64,000 nucleotides of DNA from Pithys albifrons albifrons (taxonomy: Eukaryota; Chordata; Aves; Passeriformes; Thamnophilidae), in contig NC_092471.1 in the NCBI RefSeq assembly GCF_047495875.1, positions 10,685,001 through 10,749,000 of the forward strand, in the 5' to 3' direction. Shown here piece by piece: positions 40,274 through 51,987 of the stretch. Positions within the stretch are counted from its first letter, which is position 1, and each line of letters begins with the position of its first letter. Below the pieces are notes generated by a model. That model did no database searches. It saw nothing but the letters and a program-made list of their open reading frames with translations, and was not told the origin of the DNA. The position numbers and the translations under genes are program-made.

Positions 40274-40294
40274 CTGTGTCTTGTGTCTCTATTC
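40274..40294 (-). CDS. TENM1: TENM1 21-nt alternative microexon (splice site B)
   Basis: A 21-nt exon bounded by TTCTTCTAG at its 5' side and CAG|GTAAGT, a perfect donor, at its 3' side. Its phase matches the flanking exons. When included, the junction codons read ELRNRDTRHSTSPAHK; when skipped they read ELSTSPAHK, so it adds seven residues without changing frame. Other teneurins carry a seven-residue alternative insert of the form NKDF(K/R)HS at exactly this place in NHL blade 1, known as splice site B and linked to homophilic recognition. The shared N-x-D-x-R-H-S pattern, length, position and phase all agree. Transcript evidence is not available here. Confidence 0.87.
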
Positions 40295-40360
40295 CTAGAA
40301 GAACAGATTGGTTCAGGTTTAAAAAAAAAGAAAAAGACAAGAAATGTTAGTTCTCAGCAG
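40295..40360 (-). promoter_or_regulatory. Splice-control region upstream of the microexon
   Basis: Read on the minus strand, this stretch has a TGCTG motif 61-65 nt before the exon, then a long T-rich tract 24-46 nt before it. A possible branch site (CCTGAAC) and a final TTCTTCTAG acceptor follow. A pyrimidine tract set back from the AG and UGC elements near the acceptor are typical of neuronal microexons controlled by SRRM4/nSR100. That regulator is inferred, not shown. Confidence 0.5.
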
Positions 40361-41193
40361 AACAGTACTCTTTGCCTGACTGCTCACAGAGCTGTATCCC
40401 ACCAATAAAACACTGTTTTTCCTGTTATTCAGTATTATTGCTTTCTCTCACACTGTTTCCTTTGCATCACCTGCACATTGTCAAGTTAATTCTGAACAAT
40501 CAGCACACAGAATCATCACTAGCAATATTAACTAGGTGGAGATTCATAGGTGTTAAGTAGGAGAAATTTCATGTACTAATGTCCGAAATCTTTCCTGCCT
40601 TCTCCTTTTGCCCTCAAATCAAAGGGAATGGGAAGCTGGAGTTGTAACTGCATGGGAGTCATTAACGGCAGCACAGGCTCAGGCTGGGGCAAGTTATGGC
40701 AATGCCAGGTTTGCTCCTGTCTGCTTAACCTCAGCCCCATCCTCTGCTACACGAGGAACAGTTTAATTGTATTAATTTTACACTTGGTAAGTCTATCTTC
40801 ATGCCCTATGCTGTGACCTGACATGATACTCTGCATATTTGCTGTTCAATTATGGGGTTGTCTCCAAAAATATCCTTCATGGAATATTTCAGCTTTTGGA
40901 GAAAATGTAGGAAGAACCTTGTAGGAGGAAAAACCAGCTTTATTAATTCTGCAGTTTGCAGAAATTCATTATGCAAGACCTGTTCTAAAGGCCACTTAAG
41001 ATGTCCTTTTTAACCGGTGACTTAAAGTAAATGTACATTTTCTGGTAAGTTAGTTTGACAGTGGAGGAGACACATGGCCACAAGATGTGGCTGCTTCTTA
41101 CGTCCCAAGGGCTAAAAGCTCACTGTAGTTTCTTAGGCTTATCTCAGCCAGGATTATGTACCCCACTCAAGAGAAAGGTAATTAGTTTTTTAC
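40295..41193 (-). other. TENM1: TENM1 intron before the microexon (0.9 kb)
   Basis: GT-AG intron of 899 bp, the shortest in the window. Its 3' end carries the microexon splice signals described separately. Nothing else is recognised. Confidence 0.8.
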
Positions 41194-41443
41194 CTTAATT
41201 CTAATATGCTGATAGAGTTTCCAGAGGGAAAGATCCGCCTGACGTAGTTGAAGTCCCCAACATAGACACTGCCATCGGGCCCCGACGCCAGGGCCACTGG
41301 GGCAAAGAGTTTGCTGCTGAGCGCGAGCCCGTTGCAGCTGGAGCAAGAGACACTCCTCTGGTGCCCATTGCCCATCACAGTGGAGATGACTGGAGGCTGC
41401 TGGGAAATAAACATGTTTTCCCCATTTCCTTTGTGCACAATTC
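41194..41443 (-). CDS. TENM1: TENM1 exon: NHL propeller blade 1
   Basis: 250 bp. It reads (G)[20 protein letters not shown], then [40 protein letters not shown] and [19 protein letters not shown], with a split last codon. The pattern [21 protein letters not shown] is the first NHL repeat of the teneurin beta-propeller, which takes part in homophilic recognition between cells. The C-x-x-C pair (SCSSC) is conserved. The acceptor is CCTTTAG and the donor is AAG|GTAAAA, a weaker site that fits the optional microexon lying next downstream. Confidence 0.95.
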
Positions 41444-44400
41444 CTAAAGGGAGGGGAGGGAAGAACACAGTGACAAAAAAAGGTGCATGTATAGCATTTA
41501 AACTATTCAGCAGTTTTGGATTCTGAAATCCTCTAGAAAACCAGATTGCCAAAATAGCAACAAACATCTCATCTTTTAAAGACTGTCACAGGGTTCCACT
41601 AATCTCTTCCAATTTCGTTCATCCCAAGCTTCACAGTCACCATTTTGTTCATTAGTGGCTAGTGGCTATTTTAAAAGCCAACATCATGAGGAGAACTCAT
41701 GGTTGGTTAATGCTCTAACAAATTGACTGTTAATTGCAGTGCTATCTGATTTCTTGGGGATTACTACTTTAATATTCATTTTATTCATAAATTTTTATTA
41801 GGTAGCAGAGGAATTTCTTAGGCAGCTTGAATATTTAATTAAAGGAGATTAATAGCAGGACTACTATGCATTTTTCACAGAAGAGCACCAAGTGGCAGTA
41901 CAAAATCAATATTCAAATTTAAATGTGAGTCCTTCATGGTATATGAAAATGGTGCCAAGTGCAGCAAAGCCAAGTTAAGAGTCAAGGAGCAATTCTGAGG
42001 CACAAGTCAATGTTTTAGCAGCAAGATTATATTAAGTTCTTCCATAAAGTCCAAAACATCTTTCCAGTGTGTCAGTAATTTAGCACTGCTCTGCAGCATA
42101 TGTCATTATAAGTCTTCCCAATTACTAAGCTGGTCATATCAGAACCAGTACAAAGATGTGTTTTCTCAAGCTGATAGTTGTAGTGGTTATTTTAAGTAAC
42201 AATGTGGTAATTTATTTAAGAAGTATCTTTAAAATGACATATAATTGCCAGAATTTGGGTATTGCTGAATTGAAGATAAATAGTCTTTCAGACCTCAGTC
42301 CAAAATCTCTTATTTCCCTTGAGGAGCCAGTACTTTATGAGAAAAGTGGTACAATTAAAGGAATAAGCACGAGGGAATTTATTTTTGGAGGACTCAAGCT
42401 GGAAAATGAGCATATTCTAGACATTGCAGGAAGTACATGTTGAGACATGTCTGAGTTTTCCCAAAGCACAGCAAATGTATTTATGCATTTTCTCTGCCAA
42501 CTTTTGTTTAAACTAATTTTTGTGGCTTTCAGGTAAATTTGAAACTAAAATTCACCTCAGAAATTACTGACCATTACTATAGCTATTTTGAGAGGAATTA
42601 TATTCAAAAAAATTATTTCTGAATTTCTGTTGGCTTAAAAAAAAAGCATCCTGAAAATATGCCAGTGAAATGAATTGCAATATTCTCCCTTTGTACTGGA
42701 TAAAAATCCTATGAAATGAAGATGCTGCCCTTTGTCTGAAATTAACAATGTAAAGGTAATCTTTCAATGGCCTCATACAAATGCCAGTAAATAATGAGCC
42801 CTCTGGAGAACATGTTTTGCTGTCAATAAATGTAAGCAAGTGCTTAATTTCAGGCTTTCAAGCTGCTGCTTTAATTTTAGTTGATTCTGTGCTGCACTGG
42901 GGTTGAAATTACCTTAAAGCATAAAGTCCCTGTAAAATTAATCCTCCTTGGCTCAGATAAATAAAAATGGAATCAATACACTTGCCCATCAGAAGAGAAA
43001 TTTAATTCAAACAATACTCGGAAAAATCGGTTAATAGCACATGCATTTGTATTCATGAGATACAAGTGTCTTTAAAAGGACTCTATGCAGGAACTAATAT
43101 TTATGGTATCTGTTCTCTTCCTGATTACGAGAAATGGCCTCATGATCTTCCAAACTGATCAAAACTTTTGTGCCGAAGACATTAAACTCTAATCATGTCA
43201 CAAACTAGAAGTGATCAAACCTCCAAACTAGATGGGGAAAAATAGTGGGAAAAGAGCAGTGGGGTACAGCTGAGAGCAGGATGTGATCCTTTGGTAACCC
43301 AAGAGCCAGACTGATGCAAAACCTCACACTTGTAAAAAGTGTGAGTTTCCAGTGACAGCCACATTGGAACAATATCGGTTATTTCACATCTATTGTCCTG
43401 GAATCAGACATCTTTGCTGGGTTTTCAGGTTTCTTCTTGTGTTTGTTTTTTTTTCTTTTTTTTTGTAAATACTTACATCGGACAGTAGATCACAGTTTTC
43501 ACTTGCTAAGGTTTCTGCATGTCAATACTTGTATAGCTTAGAGTGGGCTATGAACTGCAAGTCTGCAAAATTGCATCTATTTCTTTCTACAATTTCTCTG
43601 TTGTACTTGGTTTATTTTGTAACATCTCTAAAATGAGTAGCCTTCATGGGGAGAGAGAATATCTACCCTGTCTCTGAGCAGGAATGTTGTGCACTGCAAC
43701 AGACCTGCTGGGAGACCAGGCTCAGTGGCTGAAGTTAAATATAAATTCTTTGGAACTAATTAACCAATCAAAGTGCTTCTAGTTTTAGTTTGAAAATAAA
43801 ATTGTAATTTGCAATAGAGAATGTTGTATTCCCATGCTGTTTCTATAGTTAATCTAGTGACAGTGTTCCAAAAACATGCAAGCTCCATCCTTCTAAAAAG
43901 AAAAGAGGATGCTTTATTTAAAACTGAAAAATCTCAATATATTTATACTCAAGAAGGTTACTCAATGCTTTTCATATCAGTCATGGTGGTATGGAGATAG
44001 GTCTGAATTGCACAATTCTAAGCTTGAATAATATTTCTGTCCTTATTTAAAGCCCATTTTATATATCTGAAATGGAAGAGCAGTTCACTTGTTTCTAGGT
44101 AAGACCAGAGGCACATTTATTATTTTTATCCTTTTGGTTAACACAGTTCATTGTTTGGTTCTGTTGCTTTAATGAGCAACAGCCTATTAATATATGAGCC
44201 TACAGGCTGCTGTTACATGTGCACTAGCTTTGGTATAGTAATTATTTCTCTGCCCTTAACGGCTTTTCTAGTTCTTATACACAAGCCAGGTGTGTGTGCT
44301 CAAAGCATATTATCATCATCAGGAACATCTGAGCCATCACTGAGCTGTGCATGGGCTTTGCCACCCTCAGTGGAGATGTTCTGACATGCAAACTGTGTAC

Positions 44401-46115
44401 AGAAGAGACCCCCTGACTTCAAGTCAGATGTGCTTATGCCCTTCCCTCCCCAGACTGTGTCTCTGCAAGTGATGGACAAAGATGTTTGGCAGCTTCTCCC
44501 AAATACAGCCTTGATTGTGTCCAGCACAGTGGGAATCCGAGGAAGAGGAGCAGTATAAGAAGCTGCACATTCCCTGTTCATGTAGTGGGCACAGCCCGGC
44601 TGATTTGAGAGGAGGTGGCAGGAGGCTGCCAGGTCAGAGCTCTCTGGCATTCTCAGCCATGCAGCTGAGACGGGGACAGGAAGCAATTTGTCACCACACA
44701 GCCTGTGCTCAGGAAAGAAATGATTTAGCCCTGCTTGGATTATAATTGTATACTTTACAAAATCTCAGAACATGTTAGTGCCTATGGGGTGAATTATAGC
44801 AGGAACCACTGCAGTTAGCAGATAGTCATATAAATTGGAGTTACTGCCAGCAATTTAGTCTTGAAATTAAACTATGCAAGTGGTAAATTGGCACTAAGGA
44901 GCAGACCAAGGGGCTCACAGTTGGGGGCTCAGCTGACTGAGGTCAGATTTCTCTTTGTGTTAAATGTCAATAGCTGGCATTTAAAAGAGACAATCTATAC
45001 AAACCAATAAGACAGGGTATGAAAGAACTGCTGTTTAAAATGTCAAACTATTTTAAATCAAAACAGAAATCCAGTTAATTTACAAACTAAATCTGACCTT
45101 TTGTATTTGGAACATTTATACTGTAGCTGCACATTCAGCAACAGAACTTGTAAAAACCTGAAAGCCATACATCTGTGCATGAATCTTCATCAACAGAAGT
45201 CTGCAGATGGAAATAGATTTTAGTGGATCTACTCTCAGCAAGAAAAAATTGAGAGAACTTTACTGAATCCAATACTCTGCTCATATATAAGTGTTGAAAT
45301 CTGACCCCAAATTTCTCTTTTTCTGGACAGTAAGATATCTGTTTACTGGCAAACCCTATATTTCTAGTTACCATAATTAATCTATGAGTATTGTTTTAAT
45401 AATTTAATCCCACTAGTTCCCCATCCTAGATGTTAATGGAGGAAAAAAATCCCTCCCAGGTATAAAAAAGATCCCTGGGAAACCAGATTCAAGTCTCCGT
45501 GCCTGAAGACTCTCTTTGCAGGGTTAATGTTATGACACCAAAAGCATTTATGATTCTTGTTTCCAGTGCTTTGAAAGGTGTTGGATTGCTGTACTGAGGA
45601 GTAACTCACTGTGTTTCTCTCAGAGCAGGCAGCCACAAAGGTTCTGCACACAGGACTGCCAGCTGCTTTTGGAAGTGCTGCCTCTCCCTGGGCTGGTCTG
45701 TGTTCACACAGGGTTTGTGTCCCTGGGGCTGTGATGCTGCTAATGGATGGTAGTCACAGGGTGACTTAGGGGTGTACACATTTCACTGAGTATATAACAC
45801 CACAGATTGATGTGAAATGTGGCACTTCTGTACCAGCCATGTGAGAATGAACCTAAATTAGTGTGCCCTTTTCCCATCCAAACGACCACCATGTGTTAGT
45901 GATCACAACAGTCAGCGATATTAATGTCTAATACCTGGGAGCCAGAACATCAGGAACATCCTTTCAGATGGCATTTACAGTTCGGTTCTCAATAAACAAG
46001 GGTGCACAGTCAAAGAGGATTACACATTAGGAAGTGTAATGCTTAAAATCTGAACAATTAATACCTTCAAAATTTGTATTCTTCTGCGTGGCCAGTTAAT
46101 AAAGGAAGGACTTAC
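41444..46115 (-). other. TENM1: TENM1 intron (4.7 kb)
   Basis: GT-AG intron of 4672 bp. It is mostly AT-rich unique-looking sequence. An open frame of 128 codons at 44300-44686 (minus strand) has no recognisable similarity and no matching splice context, so it is not called. Confidence 0.8.
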
Positions 46116-46259
46116 CACTTTGTGGATTTAATACATGGTGTTTGTTTATGGACCAGCCACCCAGATTTGAAGCATCCATTTCAAAGCCTTGAAGGATTAC
46201 TGTTCTCTTCTCCCACAGAATAAAATCAGGACATGTTTCATATTCATATCCCACCGACA
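46116..46259 (-). CDS. TENM1: TENM1 exon: FN-plug to NHL propeller link
   Basis: 144 bp. It reads (V)[19 protein letters not shown], then [28 protein letters not shown] and a split Gly. This matches the end of the FN-plug, with the conserved [16 protein letters not shown] and LGGWS blocks of teneurins. The single cysteine of YETCPD is conserved. The acceptor is GTTTGCAG and the donor is GTG|GTAAGT, a strong site. Entry and exit phases fit the exons on each side. Confidence 0.95.
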
Positions 46260-49200
46260 CTGCAAACAAATAATTAGAGAACTCTCAGTCTACCTTTTCC
46301 TCTCTGAACTGCGAGACAGTTTTTCATTCCAGGTTTTGATATTCATCTGTCAGGCAATGATGCCACTAATTTTCCTCTCCCTGATTGAATGGTATTTTCT
46401 TGAAAAAAAGGTTTTAAGAGATTAGTGTGCTATTACAGCCATAGTTACTACTGTTTTAGAGCAGAAAATTGTCTGTTGTATCAGTTATGGATTTCATAAA
46501 TCTCCTCCAATGACTCCTGACTTGCATTTCTGCTAATTACCTGAATAACAGCTTAAATAAAAAAGAATCCACGTTAAAACAAATTGGTTTTAATTTGTTT
46601 GCTGCTTGTAAAAATATAGTTAGGCATAAATGGATTGATAAGCTTAACATTTCTAGAATTATATATTTATCATAACAGGCTTGCACATCACCAAAATACC
46701 TGCTGAAAAGTCTTGAATTTTCCTAAGGATGGTGAGTTTTGGGGGCACTCAAATTGACCAAAATCCCTTCCTTTTAGTACTTCAGTAAAACAAACAAACA
46801 AAACCCTCTTAAAATTTTTTGGTTTCTCCAATATACCAACGTTTTTTTAAAAGTTACTTATATCCTTTAGTTAAACTTATTAGATCTCAGTGAAACTCAT
46901 TCATGAACAAATAATATTATTTTGACACCAAATTCCAAAATTTGACCTAGGTAATATTGATATTGTACAACCTTTCCAAAATAAAGATGTCTTTAAAACA
47001 TTTTAGGATACAAAATAAAATAAAAAATTAAACCCCACAGTTTTCTGACATTTTTAATAGTTTCTTTTCACTTTTTCTATGTAGCAGCTTTAGGCATACT
47101 TAAACCATAAACAGTTTTAATACCATCTAAATTTCATTATGTGATACAATTAAAATATTTTCACCAGCTCTAGCAGGGAGTACTTGTGTTTATAAGAGAA
47201 ATGTTTTATGGCAAACTGAAAGCTATTCCTTGCAGCAACAGCTCTAGAGCTGCTTCACCACTTTAGCAGAAAGAACTTGCTTTTGCAGCTAAACTCTGAC
47301 TTGTAAAAATCACATCTCCTTAAGTACTGTAACTGTTGTATGTTTCAAACATTACAGGTTTCAGTTGGAGGGTCCTGAAGCCACTCTGTCCAATTTCTCT
47401 ATTACAGGAGCTCTTACAGTCATCACCAGCAATGCTTCTGGGTGCTTCCCTGGGCAGAGAGCCCAAGCCAGGGCATGGAACTTCCAGAACAGCCACATCC
47501 TGTGCTGGGATGAGTCACCAAGGTTCAGTAACTCAACACACTGTTTTCTAGGTGTTAATCCAGAGTGAAGATAAAGGGCAGATTTTTCCTGTGAAACAAC
47601 CTCACACTTGCCACCTACACATTAGCATCCTTACTCCAGTCATGCCTTTAACACATTCAATCCTGGGTGAGATGTGTGTACTTGGGAAAAGCAGAGCCCT
47701 GTAAGGCAGTCCCTCAGCCTGGCTCAGTGACCCAGCACAGACCCAGGACAGCCCATCAGCTGCTGGCAGGGACCGTGCTGAGAGCTGGGGCGAGGGAGGC
47801 ATAACAATTTCACTGCCTGAGAATCCGTGCCAATGGATCTGCTGGGCCACGTTTACCAGGACTGTAGTTAACACCAGAAAGCATCTGCTATTCCCTGCCC
47901 AGAGCTGATGTTTCTGAGCTGCCAAATATCCACTAAGAGGTTTTATCATCCCTTTCTTAGAAGTTCACTATTCCGTGCTCTCACAGTTGTTTTGCACAGC
48001 TGCCTTTTTGACCCCTCTCATCAGTGAGAGACATGTGGACATAAACTCTCTGTGTCTACAGCCATGTTTCTATGCATACTTACACATATTTACAAAAGAT
48101 AGCTATGCTCCAAAACCAAATATCTGTCTGATCTTAAAGCAGGGTGTTCTGACCCATCTAATTGGAGGTCCTGATACACCATCCATGAAAATTTCCTATC
48201 AATCATTTTGCATGTAAAGTAATCAAGGCAAACCATAATAATTTTAAGTCAACAGGGTGATAGCAGTGCCACTTGAAAAATAAGTATTTTGTTAGATTAA
48301 GGTTTTGAAAAATGTAATTTTGTAAGTGAAATTAAAAATCTCAGTCAGCTTACCCTCATTGCCGGGTGTGACTTTCTGGCCAAATTAATTTATAGCACTT
48401 TTTGAGGTGACTGAGATTTCATTGTATGGATGTGAATTGTAGTGACTATGGTTTTGGACATTAACAGCCAGCAAGTACAGCTCTTTGCAGCCTCAAAATA
48501 GATTTCAAAAGACTTACTGAAATATTCCATACCAAAAAACTATTCTTTTCACAGAACTGTTTAGAAGAATGAGCAATAATTGGTTAGTAGAGCCACAGTT
48601 TAAGGGCTGGTGCCAAAACACAGGGAAGAAATAAAAGCTGTAATTAACCAGAACAGTAACCTCTACTTTAACCTCCGTTGAAATATTTGCACTTATCAGC
48701 ATCTCTCTTCTTTGAACAATGAAAAACATGAACTCGAGCAAAGTACCAGAGTCACAAACAGAGAAGGTCTAGGGCTGCTGGTGAGCTTGTTTACATTCAC
48801 CCCCAAGAGGGTTTGTCCTTGCAGACCACTGGGTGGTGCTGTGTGGGATGACAGGGCTTGCAGGAGTAAGATGGAGTCTGTATGGAGTTACCCAGAAGCA
48901 TTTATTGACTGTTCAGCTGGCATCTTTTTCTTATGTTAAATTACAAGGGGACATGGACTTTACCACCAAGGTTTTGCATGTCCACATCCACATGATGCTT
49001 TTTCATTCAGAACAAAAAAATGCCACTTTGTCATCTCAGTTGTTACTCTGAGAAAATGGCCTCTTGTTGGGGGCCTTGAGGACTAGACACATACCAGCAA
49101 ATATGTCTCCCATAAATTTAGACACAACCACTTGTGTGTGGAAATATGCTCAGAAAGTCTTGTTTTCTGCAACTGGTTATGTGATCTCTGCTGTCAATAA

Positions 49201-51719
49201 CCCTGAATAAAAATATAAATGTTTATAGAATTTACAAAACCAAAAGCAGATGGTTACAATCCTGAGTTCCAGGACTTCAAACTGCTGCAATTTAATTTAA
49301 TTAAAATGAAAACTAGACAGAATGCATTATTAAATATTGGTAATATACTGGCAGTGGAAATTATTTTGACAAAAACTCATATAATGGATGCAGATAAAGG
49401 TCCCAACAGTGTGTCAAATTAAATAAAGCTTTATTGGAATGTAGCAAAGCATGCTAGCAATGCACTTAAAATATCAAGATTTTTGCTTCTATTTTGAAAG
49501 AAGCATAATTAACCTAAACTTTAAGGAAAAGAAAAAAAATTAAGCACCAATTAAGTAATTTCAAAGTTGTTATCCAGAACTATTGTGTAAGCTTTATTCA
49601 TATTTAAACACATTAAGCTCATCTACTTCTAATTTGGGAAACTAAGTACAGTATCATTTCATGAGATGTATTTGAATTAAAATGTCTTAAAGCCCAGATA
49701 CATACTAGAGTTCACAATCATTAGAGGACTCTCATGGGAGCAGCATCAACTGTTCCCTCTCAAACACACCAGTGACAATGTGCAGTGACAGCCTCAGGGC
49801 ACAAGTAGCTGAGCTGAGGAAAGCCCCAGGTGGCACTTGCGACCCACCTGGTCCTGCCTGATCACCCACAGGAGAGCCAAAAGGCAAGCTGAAATAATTC
49901 TTTTTCCTAGATTTGCACAAATATGTGCCAACAACCCACTTAATACCTTCCTTCACTTCAAAAACACCAGCAGGAAAAAGTATTGACATTGGGCCAAGGC
50001 TGGATCTGTCCCTTCACAAGGTTTCACACAGCCCCACAGGCCAAGAAGAGCTCTCCTGCTTCCTGCCACATGCCATACCTAGGGATGTTCAGAACCTCCT
50101 CTGGTGGCAGTGCCAGCACCTGACTGGCCCCATCAAAAAGTCACCCACCCTTCAGCGGATGAGAGCCAGATGTGGAAGATCAGATGCAGAGAGGAGAGAT
50201 GATGCAGCAGTTCTGGAGACCTTGCACCTAGGGTGGAGTTTGGATCTCTAGGCCAATGTAAATGTGAGCTATGGCTGGAAGGAGAAGACCTGAGCTTCAG
50301 CACTAGCATTCATAGCTGATCAAGAAACTAATGAAGCTGAAAATATATCACTTATTTCCTGATTGCTTCAGTTTTCAGCTGAATTTTTTCTTTATCTGGC
50401 TCATTTTGTGATCAAATAAATGTGAGTTGTGGCCTGAGGTAAGGTGAGAACATGGGAATGTCCCTTCATGCAGCATTCTGCATTGTATCTCTTGACTGGA
50501 GGATCACAGCCCTAGAAAAAGCTTCTTGTTTTCTGATACTTCTTCTGTGCATTACATGATGTAAATCACACTCCATACTTTGGTCTCATAAACATTCATG
50601 ATCACCTGTGTCTATGCCTGCATCCTTCTCTCAGAAGAACTGACCAGGAATGTGCTATAACCCTGCTTTCCCCATCGCCTCCCCACACAGCTGCCTCACA
50701 GACTACCCGTCTGGGAGCACATGGTAACAGATGCTCCGGGAGCTGCAGGGCTTGCAGAGCCTGGATGGCTCCTTTTGCCTTAGCACAGGTCACTTTGCAG
50801 GCACTCTGCCTGCATGGACAACTCCACAGATCCCGAGGGAAGCTTCTGGCTGCCCCTCAGAACAGCATTTTCCTATACAGAATGAGGCATATCCCTTGTG
50901 ATGGTGGATAGCTCCATGTTGCCTTCGCTGTTCTTGCTTTATAGCCTGACCTGCCAGTGCTGCTGGTTGTAACTGGCCTGATGAAAAAAGCAAACAGAAC
51001 TGCTACAGAAGTGAGTAGGGTTTATTCACGATACTAAGCTTTGCTGGTAAAGTAAATAATTCCAATACAAAGGATCTATAAGATTAGTCCATTAAGCAAC
51101 ATAACCTCATATTCAAATAAAAAAATAGAAAGCCCTTAAAAAACCAGATCATGAAATTAATGAAAACAATGCTGGCTAAATAAAATCTGTTTGCACAGAC
51201 AGCATTTCTGTAGCAATTATCAGAATAGCATGTGCTGCTTGCTGAAGGAAGTCCATGAAACATGATGATTTTCATATAAACATCTTTAAGCAACAAATCA
51301 ATTAGTTTTAACTGTTGGGGATATGAGATGTAGTAAGAAAGGATGCCTAAAAGTTAGCAATTTGCAAACCCTAAGCGGAAATGACATTTTAAATGTCACA
51401 GCCAAAAAATGACAGAAACAATGACACACCAAAGGTCATACTCCAAGTAACATTCAAAAACAAAGACAGCTGAATATAATGCCATTAGTACATAACCATT
51501 CTCTGAGGGAAAACGGGATTTTCAAATTGATTAAATTAGAAAGATGACATTGGAGGAGCAGGAAAACAAATGTTCTTAGGAAATCATACAAGTCACTTTA
51601 GTATCTAAAGAGGCATTTGATTTAAAAGAATATAAGTGCAGCAACAAAATTTATTTGCTGTATTTTCCTGTCTTGATGTGCGTGACTGTTTCTGCCTACA
51701 TCAAGGTGATTCTACATAC
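46260..51719 (-). other. TENM1: TENM1 intron (5.5 kb)
   Basis: GT-AG intron of 5460 bp. There are GC-richer patches near 47650-47900 and 49750-50250 with short open frames, but none resembles a known protein or carries plausible exon signals. No repeat family was recognised. Confidence 0.8.
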
Positions 51720-51987
51720 CCATTGCCTCGGCCAGACCAGAAACCTTCTGTCCATATATATCTGTCTTATTCCAGGCAAATGTGTACACCAAATTGGCTG
51801 CAGCAGGAAACCATTTCTGAAGCAGACGTCCTTCAACAGCAACTATCAGATGAACTTTTGCCATTCCAGAAGGGATGGTTGTGTGCGTCAAAATAATGCG
51901 CAGCAAAGTTTTGTACCCCGGTGTCCGACTGCTGAGATAACTCAGCTTCACAAAACTTGAAGGAATTGCGATTTCCTCTTGGACCAC
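51720..51987 (-). CDS. TENM1: TENM1 exon: FN-plug
   Basis: 268 bp, starting at a codon boundary and ending one base into a codon. It reads [20 protein letters not shown], then [48 protein letters not shown] and GLAEAM. The [10 protein letters not shown] motif is among the most conserved teneurin signatures and lies in the FN-plug. NKT is a possible N-glycosylation site. The acceptor is TTTTTTCCAAG and the donor is ATGG|GTATGT. The exon joins in frame to [12 protein letters not shown] in the next one. Confidence 0.95.

Noticed and set aside
44300..44686. 128-codon minus-strand open frame
   Set aside because: No domain, no codon bias and no link by phase to neighbouring TENM1 exons; most likely chance in a GC-richer patch.
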